Part shown: piece after piece, positions 50,650 through 59,158 of the stretch
Position numbering within the stretch: position 1 is the stretch's first letter
Layout of the letters: every line of letters starts with the position of its first letter
Origin: Rufibacter psychrotolerans
Lineage (GTDB): Bacteria; Bacteroidota; Bacteroidia; Cytophagales; Hymenobacteraceae
Length of the DNA stretch: 59,982 nucleotides
Direction of reading: 5' to 3'
NCBI RefSeq assembly: GCF_016924645.1
Contig: NZ_JAFFJV010000010.1
Span: forward strand, 1 to 59,982
Made by a program: the position numbers and the translations under genes
The notes under the pieces: generated by a model
What the model was told of the DNA's origin: nothing
What the model saw: only the letters and a program-made list of their open reading frames with translations
The model's database searches: none

Positions 50650-52455
50650 ATGGCTAAAAAGCAGGAACATTCTTCTTTCACCTACTACCAAAGATTCATC
50701 CTTGTCTGGCTGCAACGTCACCTGAACCGGAATCAACTTTTACTGGTGTTCAGTGTGCTGGTGGGTTTCTCGGCGGGAATTGCTGCCGCGGTGCTCAAGA
50801 CCCTGGTGCACTACATCCGGCAGGAACTGGTTACCAACCGGTCCATCGCTTTCCAGAACCAGATTTTCCTCATCTTTCCGCTCGTCGGGATTCTGTTCAC
50901 CCTGCTGGTAGTCAAGATTTTCCTGAAAGGGAAACTGGAGCGGGGCGTGGCCAGTGTGCTGGTAGCCATTTCCCAGCGGTCCAGCAGGCTTAGGCGCACC
51001 CAGATGTTCTCCAACATCATCACCAGCGGCATCACGGTGGGGTTTGGCGGATCGGCGGGTCTGGAGTCTCCCATCGTGGTCACGGGTGCGGCCATTGGGT
51101 CAAATTACGGGAAAGCCTCTTTTTTTAGCTACAAAGACCGTACGGTGCTGCTGGCCTGCGGCGCCTCGGCGGGTATTGCGGCCGTGTTCAATGCGCCGGT
51201 GGCGGGCCTGCTGTTTTCGCTGGAAGTGCTGCTCACCGAGGTGGCCATCTCCTCGGCCATTCCCTTGATCATGGCCTCGGTGGCGGGCGTGCTGTGTTCC
51301 AAGATCATCATGCGCGAAGAGGTGCTGTTCAACTTCAGGGCTCTGCAGCCTTTTGATTACCATAATGTGTTCTTCTATATCATGCTGGGGCTGTTGTGCG
51401 GACTGGTGTCCATTTACTACGCGCAGGTCACCCTGAAAGTGGAGCGGACCTTCCATAGGCTGGGACAGGAACACAAATGGGCGACGGCAATCCTGGGCGG
51501 TCTGATTTTAGGCTTGCTGGTCTTCATTTTCCCGCCGCTTTTTGGCGAGGGCTACGAAAGTATCAAGAACTTATCTCAGGGAAACGTGGGAGCGCTTTTC
51601 CAGCAAAGCCTCTATGAACAGGTGCAGCACAATGAATGGTTTGTGTTGCTGTTCATTGGGGCCATTGGCCTGGTGAAAGTGGTGGCCACCTCGGTGACGC
51701 TGAGCAGCGGCGGCAACGGTGGCAATTTTGCGCCTTCCTTGTTTGTGGGCGGGTACGTGGGGTTCTTTTTTAGTCGATTGGTGAACATGGTGTCCTCTTA
51801 CCGCCTGCCCGAGGACAACTTCACCGTGGTGGGTATGGCGGGCATTCTGGCGGGCGTAATGTATGCTCCCTTGACCGGCGTGTTCCTCATCGCGGAGATT
51901 ACGCAGGGGTATGACCTTATTGTGCCACTCATGCTGGTGGCAGCCTCCAGTTACACGTTGGTGCGGCGCTATGACCTATTCTCCATGGATACCCGGGAGC
52001 TGGCCCGCAAAGGGCAGATCCACACCCACGACCGGGACCTGAACATCTTGCGTTCCCTATCGGTGGCGGAGTTGGTGGAGAAGAACTTTCAGGTGCTGTA
52101 TCCGGCCACGCCCCTCCGGCAGATTGTGGAAGCCATAGAAGCCTCGCAACGGAACTTGTTTCCCGTGGTGGAAAAGGAAACCAATCAATTGCTGGGCATT
52201 CTGGTGCTGGATGACCTGAAAGAAGTGATGTTCAAACCTGACCTGTACGATACCCTCTCGGCGCAGAATTTAATGAAAGCCCCTCCGCAGCAAGTGGAAC
52301 TCACCGAGACCATGCCCCAGGTCATGCGCAAGTTTGATCTTACCGGTGCCTGGAACCTGCCGGTGGTGGAAAATGGCGTGTACCTTGGGTTTATTTCCAA
52401 GTCCAGCATCTTTATGAAATACCGTCGGTTTTTGAAGCTGTTTTCAGAGAAATAA
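50650..52455 (+). CDS. CLC-type chloride channel/transporter with CBS domains
   Basis: 601 aa. Ten or more membrane helices (about 25-430) with GFGGSAGLESPIVVTGAAIGS, the counterpart of the GxExP filter motif with its gating Glu, and NGGNFAPSLFVGGYVG, the GxFxP motif. The gating Glu suggests a Cl-/H+ exchanger. Two CBS domains (about 465-590) at the C-terminus may bind nucleotides. ATG 50650 (MAKKQEHSS) is chosen since the promoter box overlaps any longer start. The stop codon lies inside a palindrome copy. Confidence 0.93.
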   Translation: MAKKQEHSSFTYYQRFILVWLQRHLNRNQLLLVFSVLVGFSAGIAAAVLKTLVHYIRQELVTNRSIAFQNQIFLIFPLVGILFTLLVVKIFLKGKLERGVASVLVAISQRSSRLRRTQMFSNIITSGITVGFGGSAGLESPIVVTGAAIGSNYGKASFFSYKDRTVLLACGASAGIAAVFNAPVAGLLFSLEVLLTEVAISSAIPLIMASVAGVLCSKIIMREEVLFNFRALQPFDYHNVFFYIMLGLLCGLVSIYYAQVTLKVERTFHRLGQEHKWATAILGGLILGLLVFIFPPLFGEGYESIKNLSQGNVGALFQQSLYEQVQHNEWFVLLFIGAIGLVKVVATSVTLSSGGNGGNFAPSLFVGGYVGFFFSRLVNMVSSYRLPEDNFTVVGMAGILAGVMYAPLTGVFLIAEITQGYDLIVPLMLVAASSYTLVRRYDLFSMDTRELARKGQIHTHDRDLNILRSLSVAELVEKNFQVLYPATPLRQIVEAIEASQRNLFPVVEKETNQLLGILVLDDLKEVMFKPDLYDTLSAQNLMKAPPQQVELTETMPQVMRKFDLTGAWNLPVVENGVYLGFISKSSIFMKYRRFLKLFSEK

Positions 52456-52464
52456 GCTTAAAAC
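52429..52464. repeat. Dispersed palindrome copy overlapping the CLC gene end
   Basis: TTTTTGAAGCTGTTTT, CAGA, GAAATAAGCTTAAAAC. The last residues FLKLFSEK and the TAA stop of the CLC gene are encoded by it. Confidence 0.8.
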
Positions 52465-52466
52465 GC

Positions 52467-53141
52467 AGTGTACGACGGCCAACAATAAGCCATTTTGTTT
52501 GCATTCCCCTTTACATTAACCTTGTAAGGGTTAAGTTTGATCAAGCGGATTCCCCTCTGATGGGGGCTAGGGGGATATTTCCACTAGCTGTTTCTTCTTT
52601 TCTTTTTTGCCTGGTTCACTTTTCTTTCTTGCTGGTTCAAGTCTGCGACTTGAACCTATAATGATCTGAAGTTTGCAAATCAGTGAGGCGACAGCCTCAC
52701 CTTCTATGGCGCGGAAGTTACTTACGTGCCTTTTTTTAATTGCTGCTTCGCCCTTCGCCGTTGTTGGTGTTTTCACCAACAACCCAAACTGCCCCTCAAG
52801 CCGCTACTTCCTACTTCCTGACTCAGAACTCGAGACTCCAGACTCGCTCTGCAAGCGTTCGTCACGTTTCTCCTTGATGTTCAACCTAACCAATAGAAAC
52901 AAGAAGAAAAGAAACTCGCTGACGCTCAGGCAGTCTTTTCTTCCTTGCCCGTGACACCGGGCAGCCGTACTCTGTTCTACAGGGAGCGCGGGCCACTGCC
53001 ACTTGTGGAGCACTGCTTGCCCCAAATCCCAGATTGGGGTACGCAGGCGCCCAACTTGGGCTTGGAGGCATTCAAGTAATTACTACTTGAGGACGTTGCA
53101 ATACCTCCATCGTCCTGCGGACGTGACTGAAACCTCTTACT
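52467..53141. other. Gene-free cluster of unrelated short palindromes
   Basis: No coding frame supported. Hairpins seen: GTGAGGC-GACA-GCCTCAC (52683-52700), GTTGTTGGTG-TTTT-CACCAACAAC (near 52761), CCCCAAATCCCAGATTGGGG (near 53020), GCCCAACTTGGGC (near 53050), TCAAGTA-ATTAC-TACTTGA (near 53072). It resembles a landing zone for several small hairpin repeat families. Pyrimidine-rich CTTTCTT runs occur near 52600. Confidence 0.6.
52704..52730. repeat. Single copy of the GCGGAAGTTACTT repeat
   Basis: CTATGGCGCGGAAGTTACTT then ACGTGCC; closely matches the left arm of the pair at 44807, with one change breaking the hairpin. Confidence 0.75.
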
Positions 53142-53177
53142 GTTTTGAAGCCCATTTTCTGAAAACTGCTCCAAAAC
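53142..53177. repeat. Dispersed palindrome copy
   Basis: GTTTTGAAGCCCATTTT, CTG, AAAACTGCTCCAAAAC, 9 bp downstream of the GH15 stop. Confidence 0.75.
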
Positions 53178-53185
53178 AAAAAAAC

Positions 53186-55030
53186 TTAGATGTATAAATC
53201 CCTGTTGCCTTTCTTGTGGTCTTCTCCGTTGAGTTGGCGGTTGAGTTGGTAGGCGGCACTGATGAGGGCCAGGTGCGTGAAGGCTTGGGGGAAGTTGCCC
53301 AGTTGTTCGCCTTGTTTGCCTATCTGCTCAGAATAGAGGCCCAGGTGGTTGGCGTAGCCCAGCATGGTCTCAAACTGCAGGCGGGCTTTGTCGTGCTGGC
53401 CGGCTTTGGAGAGGTTCTCGGCGTACCAGAACGAGCACATGCTGAAGGTGCCCTCGTCGCCGGTGAGGCCGTCCTCAGCACCCTGCTGGAGGTTGTAGCG
53501 GTACACCATGGCGCCAGCCATCAGGTCTTCCTCAATGGCTTTCAGGGTAGAGAGCCACTTGGGGTCCACGGGGCTGATCATGCGCACCAGGGGCATGAGG
53601 AGCACGGCGGCGTCCAGGGTGGAGGCGCCTTTGAACTGCACAAAGGCTTGTTTTTCCTCGTTCCAGTGCTTTTCATAGACTTCCTCAAAGATGGCGTTGC
53701 GCACCGAGATCCAGCGTTCCAGCGGGGCCGGGAAGGAGCGGTCCTGCGCAATCCGGACGCCACGGTCCAGGGCTACCCAGGCCATGATCTTGGAGTACGT
53801 AAACTCCTGCCGCTCGCTGCGCACCTCCCAGATGCCGTGGTCGGGGCGCTGCCAGTTCTCGGCCACGAAGTCAATGAGGGCGCACAGGTCTTTCCAGAAG
53901 GAATAGGTGATGGGGCCGCCGTACTTGTTGTAGAGGTAGATGGTGTCAATGAGTTCGCCGTAAATGTCTAGCTGGAACTGCTCGGTGGCCTGGTTGCCAA
54001 TGCGCACCGGGCCGGTCTGGTGGTAGCCCTCCAGGTGGTCCAGGGTGGTCTCGTGCAGGTCGGTGGAACCGTCTACGGCGTACATGAGCTGCAAGTGGGC
54101 GGCGCTGGGCATTTCGCGGCACCGGTCCATTACCCAGAGGCAAAACTGCCGGGCTTCCTCCATGTAGCCCAGCCGCAGGAAGGCGTAGATGGTGAAGGCC
54201 GCGTCCCTGATCCAGGTGAAGCGGTAGTCCCAGTTGCGGGGACCGCCAATGTCCTCGGGCAGGCTGAAGGTGGCCGCCGCCACGGTGGAGCCGTAGGTGC
54301 TGGAGGTGAGCAGTTTCAGGGTAATGGCCGACCGCATGACCATTTCGCGCCAGTAGCCCTGGTACGAGGACTTGGCCACCCAGGCGTGCCAGTACCGGTA
54401 GGTGCGGCGCAGGCAGCCCTCAAAGTAGGTGCGCAGGTTGGGGATGGGTTCACCGGCGGCAGTAGACTGGCCGGCCAGCACAAAGCAGACGGTCTCATGC
54501 TTGTGCAGGGTCCAGGTGCCCCGAATGGTGTTCCGGCGCACGGTGCAGGGTTGGTCGGTGGAGAACTGCAGCAGGGTGCCGTCGGGGCCCTGGCTCTGCA
54601 GCAGAAAAGTGTGGGGGCCTTTGCGCGTGACCGTGTGGGGCGAGCGGGCATAGTTGAAGCAAGGCGCCAGTTCCATCCGGAACGACATCTGGCCTTTCAC
54701 CACCTTGAGCATGCGCACCACCACGCCGCTTTCCTCCTGGCCCTTGAGCGGCATGAAATCGGTGAGTTCGGCCATGCCGTCCTGGGTGTAGAAGCGGGTG
54801 TGCAGAATGGCCGTGTCTGGGATGTACTGCTGCCGGCTGCGGAACTGGCTGGTAGCGGGTTTAATGGACCAAAAGCCCCCTTTTTTGTGGTCCAGCAGCC
54901 GGGCGAACACCGTGGGCGCATCAAACCTGGGGAAGGGGAGGTAATCTAGCGAACCGTATTTAGACACCAGCGCCGTGGTGTGCAGATTGCCAATAAGGCC
55001 GTATTTTTCAATGGGAAGGTAGTGTGGCAT
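53186..55030 (-). CDS. Glycoside hydrolase family 15 protein
   Basis: 614 aa, no signal peptide, cytosolic. N-terminal trehalase-like domain (about 1-220: YLPIEKYGLIGNLHTTALVS, LDYLPFPRFDAPTVFARLL) and an alpha/alpha-barrel (about 225-600) with GGPRNWDYRFTWIRDAAFT and the catalytic-region Glu in GDEGTFSMCSFWYAENL. Such proteins are glucoamylase- or trehalase-like; trehalose or maltooligosaccharides are the likely substrates. Single gene. Confidence 0.93.
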   Translation of the reverse strand: MPHYLPIEKYGLIGNLHTTALVSKYGSLDYLPFPRFDAPTVFARLLDHKKGGFWSIKPATSQFRSRQQYIPDTAILHTRFYTQDGMAELTDFMPLKGQEESGVVVRMLKVVKGQMSFRMELAPCFNYARSPHTVTRKGPHTFLLQSQGPDGTLLQFSTDQPCTVRRNTIRGTWTLHKHETVCFVLAGQSTAAGEPIPNLRTYFEGCLRRTYRYWHAWVAKSSYQGYWREMVMRSAITLKLLTSSTYGSTVAAATFSLPEDIGGPRNWDYRFTWIRDAAFTIYAFLRLGYMEEARQFCLWVMDRCREMPSAAHLQLMYAVDGSTDLHETTLDHLEGYHQTGPVRIGNQATEQFQLDIYGELIDTIYLYNKYGGPITYSFWKDLCALIDFVAENWQRPDHGIWEVRSERQEFTYSKIMAWVALDRGVRIAQDRSFPAPLERWISVRNAIFEEVYEKHWNEEKQAFVQFKGASTLDAAVLLMPLVRMISPVDPKWLSTLKAIEEDLMAGAMVYRYNLQQGAEDGLTGDEGTFSMCSFWYAENLSKAGQHDKARLQFETMLGYANHLGLYSEQIGKQGEQLGNFPQAFTHLALISAAYQLNRQLNGEDHKKGNRDLYI

Positions 55031-55111
55031 GCCGTTTATCGTAGTTATACTGTAACGGGCAAGGGTACCGGGTGGTTAGGCAAGCGGCGGCGGGGCACGC
55101 CGGGAGCTGGC

Positions 55112-55146
55112 GTTTAGGGCCTGTTTCTAAAAAATCAGCCCAAAAA
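55112..55146. repeat. Dispersed palindrome copy
   Basis: GTTTAGGGCCTGTTTC, TAAA, AAATCAGCCCAAAAAT in the divergent region of the GH15 gene; a GCCGGGAG/CTCCCGGC hairpin follows at 55149-55171. Confidence 0.75.
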
Positions 55147-55257
55147 TAGCCGGGAGTCCCAGCCTCCCGGCCTGGTTTGCGTATAGCAGGTGCCGGTAGG
55201 TTTTCGTTTTTGCCGCCGTTGTGGTAAGTTCGTGGTTGAAGGGCTTAGTTACATCCA

Positions 55258-55707
55258 ATGAATACGTTTCAGTTAAAAAAAGGGAGCCTGCGCATAGAGG
55301 GCGACCGCATCTTCATCAGTGGTGACCAGGCCTGGTTTGTGAAGGCGTTGCACCTGGTTGCGGCCGTGTGCTGGAGTGTGTTTTTCGCGCTGCAGGCCCA
55401 GAAGCATTACAAGACCTTCCTGCTCACCCGCGACCTGGCCCAGCTGGCCTTTCTCTTGATTTCGGCCCTGGCGGTGGGGTTCTGGGTGTACGTGGGCTTT
55501 ACCCGGGGCCTCCGAGGCACGGGCCGCGACGAGATCCACGTCAGGCAGATTGTGAAGGCCCAGAAAGAACTGCGCGCCTCAGATGCCGCCCCCCTGGTAA
55601 CGCTGTTCTTGCGCAACAACCGCCGCCGCACCCTGGAGTTCACCAACCTGGATGACCTGCACTTCACAGATTCGCTGGCCGGCAAAGGCGTTTTGGTGGA
55701 AGAGTAG
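55258..55707 (+). CDS. Hypothetical membrane protein with PH-like ends
   Basis: 149 aa. A short beta-stranded start (LKKGSLRIEGDRIFISGD), two membrane helices (about 32-48 and 60-80) and a charged C-terminal part (VTLFLRNNRRRTLEFTNLDD) resembling a split bacterial PH-like domain. No family recognised. Single gene. Confidence 0.75.
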   Translation: MNTFQLKKGSLRIEGDRIFISGDQAWFVKALHLVAAVCWSVFFALQAQKHYKTFLLTRDLAQLAFLLISALAVGFWVYVGFTRGLRGTGRDEIHVRQIVKAQKELRASDAAPLVTLFLRNNRRRTLEFTNLDDLHFTDSLAGKGVLVEE

Positions 55708-55747
55708 GAAAATAAGCCGGCTCCGGGCGGCGTTCTCTGTACAACTG

Positions 55748-55785
55748 ATTCAGGGCTGTTTTCCCTAAAACGGGGCCAAAACAGC
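55748..55785. repeat. Dispersed palindrome copy
   Basis: ATTCAGGGCTGTTTT, CCCT, AAAACGGGGCCAAAAC, downstream of the 149-aa gene. Confidence 0.8.
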
Positions 55786-55908
55786 CGGGCGGCCCGGCGG
55801 CTTGGGCCGCGCTGCCGCTCACCGGAAACACAGCAGGGGGTGGCTTGCGTACACCCCCCTGAAGCCCCGCCCAGCCTTGTTCCACCATCTGCCACAGACG
55901 CCTTCCGT

Positions 55909-57777
55909 ATGCCACACCACTACCACCTTCTTTCATTGAGTACCCGCGGGTCTGGTACCCGCCGGGTGGGGCCCTGGCTGGCCTGGCTCTTTTTCTGGCT
56001 GCTTACGGCTGTTCCGGCCCGGGCCCAGGAAGACTTTGACACCCAGAAGCGGCTGTACTTCTTCCACATCTGGGGGCACGTGAAGTACTTCCACCCGGCC
56101 TCGGCCATGGGCAAACTCAACGCCGACTCGCTTTTCCTGCACCACTTGCCCAAGGTAGACTCTGCCCAGAACCAGAAGCAGGTGAACGCCGTGTTCAAAC
56201 AACTGCTCAGGGACGTGGGCGTGCCCGCCAGCGACAAGGTGGGGCCGCAGAAAGACCACCCCAAGGGCGCATTCCTGGTGAAGAACCTGGACGACACCTG
56301 GCGCACCAAGTCTAAGTTCCTCAGTTCTGACAACCGCAGGCAACTGGCCCGCATCTTTGAGCGGCGCTACACAGGCGACAAGCACCATTACCTGTATGTG
56401 CGCAACAACCCGTACGGGGGCACCCTGCCAAACGAACCCGCCTATGCCCTTAGCCCCAAAGAGAACCTGCCGTACCCCTTGCGGCTGCTGGCCCTGGCCC
56501 GGTTCAAGGCCTTTGTAGACTACCTGTACCCGTACAAGCACCTCATGGACCAGAACTGGAACCAGGTGATGGAGCAGGCCCTTCCGCAGTTTGCCCAGTG
56601 CGAGACCCGCGAGCAGTATGAGCGCCTGCTGCTGGGCGTGAACGCGCGGTTAGATGACACCCAGGCTTATTCCTTCTTCCGGCAGTTGCACCACAAAGAG
56701 CAGGTGTTCAAGAACCGGTACTACCCGCCCTTTGATTACCAGGTGGTAGAGAAGAAGATAGTGGTAACGGGCCTCATTGATCCGGCGCTGTGTGCCCGCT
56801 CCAACATTAAGCGCGGCGATGTGATTGAACTGCTGGACAGCGTGGCGGTGCACGAGTGGGTGAGCGCCCTGGACGCGCTGCTCTCGGTCTCAAACCAGCA
56901 GGCGCTGTGGGCCAGGGTAGGGGAATGGGGCGATAACCTGCTGTTCCGGTCAGAAGACCCCGTGCTGCAGGTGCACCTTTCGCGCAGGGGGGAGCCCGTG
57001 GCTACCACGCTCCGGCTCCTGAACCCCTCCGTTCCCGCCAAAGCCAAGCTCATTGATGCCTACTTCAAAAAGAAACAGGCGGCCCCGGCCAAGGTAAACC
57101 GGGGGCTGGTGTACGCCGCCAAAGGCATCGTGCACTTTAAGATCAATGATACGTTCCGGATGATCAGGGACGAGTCTTCTGAGGAGGACTTCCACCTGAT
57201 GGATTCGCTCCTGACCCGGGCCCTTAAAGCCAAGGGCCTCATCTTTGACATGCGCGGGGAGCCAGATAACAGCGACTTTGTGTTTTATTACCTCTACCGG
57301 AAGTTTGGGAAGAAAGACCACCATTTTGCCCGCTACTACCAGCTAAACCCCTACCAGGTAGGTACGTTCCGGCTGCTTACCCAACCCGATGTCTATTACC
57401 CCACCGACGTTACCCCCCAGGAGACCGAGTATCCCGGCAAAGTGGTGATTCTGGTGAACGGGGCTACCCATACCATTGCAGAGTGGCATACCATGAGCCT
57501 GCAACGGCTGTTCCCGACCAGCATTACCCTGGGTGAGCAAACGGCGGGCGCCGACGGCGACGCCAAGAAAATGGTCTTGCCGGGCAACTACGTGGTCACG
57601 CTCTCCGGAAACGGGGTGTATTACCCCAACAATGCGGTGACGCAACGCCTGGGCGTGCGCCTGGACCAGGAGGTACACCCTACGGTAACCGGCGTACTGG
57701 CCCGCCGCGATGAATTGCTGGAAAAAGCCATTGCTCTCATTAACGGCGAAGACAAGAAAGCCGAAGCGAAGAAGTAG
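55909..57777 (+). CDS. S41 family peptidase with altered nucleophile motif
   Basis: 622 aa. ATG 55909 (MPHHYHLL) is chosen; signal-anchor and cleavage region at about 22-42 (WLAWLFFWLLTAVPARAQ). There is a helical N-terminal region with LYFFHIWGHVKYFHP typical of Bacteroidota S41 proteins, a PDZ-like module (about 270-350: GLIDPALCARSNIKRGDVIELLD) and the C-terminal protease core (about 400-615). The usual Ser-x-Ala-Glu motif reads NGATHTIAEWHTM (near 517), with Thr where the nucleophilic Ser is expected; EQTAGADGDAKKMVLPG follows as normal. Either a Thr nucleophile or an inactive protease. Confidence 0.87.
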   Translation: MPHHYHLLSLSTRGSGTRRVGPWLAWLFFWLLTAVPARAQEDFDTQKRLYFFHIWGHVKYFHPASAMGKLNADSLFLHHLPKVDSAQNQKQVNAVFKQLLRDVGVPASDKVGPQKDHPKGAFLVKNLDDTWRTKSKFLSSDNRRQLARIFERRYTGDKHHYLYVRNNPYGGTLPNEPAYALSPKENLPYPLRLLALARFKAFVDYLYPYKHLMDQNWNQVMEQALPQFAQCETREQYERLLLGVNARLDDTQAYSFFRQLHHKEQVFKNRYYPPFDYQVVEKKIVVTGLIDPALCARSNIKRGDVIELLDSVAVHEWVSALDALLSVSNQQALWARVGEWGDNLLFRSEDPVLQVHLSRRGEPVATTLRLLNPSVPAKAKLIDAYFKKKQAAPAKVNRGLVYAAKGIVHFKINDTFRMIRDESSEEDFHLMDSLLTRALKAKGLIFDMRGEPDNSDFVFYYLYRKFGKKDHHFARYYQLNPYQVGTFRLLTQPDVYYPTDVTPQETEYPGKVVILVNGATHTIAEWHTMSLQRLFPTSITLGEQTAGADGDAKKMVLPGNYVVTLSGNGVYYPNNAVTQRLGVRLDQEVHPTVTGVLARRDELLEKAIALINGEDKKAEAKK

Positions 57778-57800
57778 CCTCCCATGCCTGGAAGCGCCAC

Positions 57801-57850
57801 AAAGGAGTAGCTTAAATATAAGTTTTGCCTTATATTTAAGCTACTCCTTT
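57801..57850. terminator. 22-bp perfect hairpin at the cassette-array border
   Basis: AAAGGAGTAGCTTAAATATA plus AG, loop TTTTGC, exact complement, then GCGTTAGGC. It may end the S41 transcript. The attached GTTAGGC (57853-57859) is an integron R'-type core site, so it may alternatively be a remnant of an attC. Confidence 0.75.
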
Positions 57851-57868
57851 GCGTTAGGCCGGCGTTCC

Positions 57869-57933
57869 GTTGCCAACTCCGCCCAAGGAGCCAATAAGCC
57901 GAATAGGGTTCGGTTTATACAATAGTTAGCAAC
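57869..57933. other. Degenerate attC or attI-like site at the array start
   Basis: GTTGCCAAC at the left and GGTTTATACAATAGTTAGCA at the right echo the two ends of the next attC, but inner arms do not pair. The crossover point would be G57925/TT, giving cassette 1 its first bases TTAGCAAC. Confidence 0.5.
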
Positions 57934-57945
57934 AATTCAAATTAA

Positions 57946-58452
57946 ATGAATGACACATTAGAACTTGTAAAATCAAACACGATTCTGTTCACGATAGAAT
58001 TAAGCAAAAAATCACTTTCTGAATGGTTGATAGATGATTTAATAGACCTTAACAAAGAATTTGAAAACAACCCGATTCTCAGGATAGAGCTGAATACAAA
58101 CCAAGAAATAAAGCAACTAAAGGACTTTTTGAAAAGGGAAGTAAAGCATCTTGACGAAGAGCTTTACGATTCTTGCGTTGAGGAGCTTAGTGAAATAAAA
58201 GAGGACTTAAAGTGGCGAAAGTCTGAGGACGGGAAGTTGGTGCTTAGGCTGGAAGATTGGGTTCAAAGCACAAGGAGAAAGGTTGAGGATGCGGGTTGGA
58301 CAAAACTATTCGTCGGCAGAAGCATAATTGACCCTAAACAACTGAACATTGGTGGATTTGTTAAGGACGAGAACGAGCTAAATAAAATAAAGGCTGAGAT
58401 AGAAGAAATGACACCTCCTGTTTCTCCTAATTTCTATCTTGAAATAAAATAG
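57946..58452 (+). CDS. Cassette 1 hypothetical protein
   Basis: 168 aa, no signal or membrane segment, acidic, mixed alpha/beta. The middle is charged and helical (IKQLKDFLKREVKHLDEELY, VEELSEIKEDLKW). No family recognised; a small binding or antitoxin-like role cannot be excluded but nothing supports it. The ATG is 20 bp after the cassette's left border and the stop 8 bp before its attC, the compact layout of gene cassettes. Much lower GC than the host genes and no dispersed palindrome: acquired DNA. Confidence 0.85.
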   Translation: MNDTLELVKSNTILFTIELSKKSLSEWLIDDLIDLNKEFENNPILRIELNTNQEIKQLKDFLKREVKHLDEELYDSCVEELSEIKEDLKWRKSEDGKLVLRLEDWVQSTRRKVEDAGWTKLFVGRSIIDPKQLNIGGFVKDENELNKIKAEIEEMTPPVSPNFYLEIK

Positions 58453-58459
58453 AGGAACA

Positions 58460-58528
58460 GTTGCTAACACTGTATAAACGCCAGCATCGGCCGACGGCCT
58501 CCGCCGCCGTTTATACCAACCGTTAGGC
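58460..58528. other. attC site of cassette 1
   Basis: 69 bp. Left end GTTGCTAAC, right core GTTAGGC (58522-58528), inner arms GTATAAACG / CGTTTATAC (58472-58480, 58508-58516) with an unpaired bubble between, and a terminal CGGCCGACGGCC hairpin shared with the next attC. Confidence 0.9.
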
Positions 58529-58541
58529 ACAAGTTAAAATT

Positions 58542-59147
58542 ATGAAGTATATTCTATCAGTCTTACTCGTTGCCTTGATTTTCTCTTGCTCTGAGAAGGA
58601 AACAAAACAGTCACAAAAAGAGGATTCAAAAATTCAGGCTGATCCAATAGATAAGACAACTTTAGAATCAGACACAACAAAACAGAACAATCACCAACCA
58701 AAAGTTTCCATTCCTGAATTTGCCGCAAGAACAATCAAATCAATTTCAAAAGAATTCTCAGTTGATTCAATTGAATTCATTGAAGGGGACTTTAATGCAG
58801 ATAATAAGGAGGACTTTTCAGCTAGAGTAACTAACCTGAAAAATGGGAAGAGAGGAGTAATAATCATTCATAACTCCGCTAAAAATGATTACCAAGTTTT
58901 TGGTGCAGGCAAAGACGTCAACGGAATGGACGACCTGGACTGGATTGATATATTTGAAAGCATACCTAAGGAAGAAACTGTTGCATCAACTTTAGTAGAT
59001 GAAAAATCGGGCGACATAATCGGCCCAGATACTAAAAATGCAGTTAAATTGAAAGGGAATGGGGTTTATATGCACCTTGACGAATCAGAAGGAGGCGGCA
59101 TAATTTATTGGAATGGTCAAAAGTACGTTTGGCTACATATAGAGTAA
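58542..59147 (+). CDS. Cassette 2 lipoprotein
   Basis: 201 aa. Lipoprotein signal with lipobox VALIFSCSEKE (Cys near 17), then a charged Ser/Lys/Gln linker to about 60. The globular part has FIEGDFNADNKEDFSARVTN, a DxNxDxxxD calcium-loop-like pattern, and ends in GGGIIYWNGQKYVWLHIE. Probably outer-membrane anchored. The pattern echoes the chromosomal lipoprotein at 24788-25423 but the rest differs. ATG is 19 bp into the cassette; the stop is 11 bp before attC. Confidence 0.87.
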   Translation: MKYILSVLLVALIFSCSEKETKQSQKEDSKIQADPIDKTTLESDTTKQNNHQPKVSIPEFAARTIKSISKEFSVDSIEFIEGDFNADNKEDFSARVTNLKNGKRGVIIIHNSAKNDYQVFGAGKDVNGMDDLDWIDIFESIPKEETVASTLVDEKSGDIIGPDTKNAVKLKGNGVYMHLDESEGGGIIYWNGQKYVWLHIE

Positions 59148-59158
59148 AGAAAACCAGT

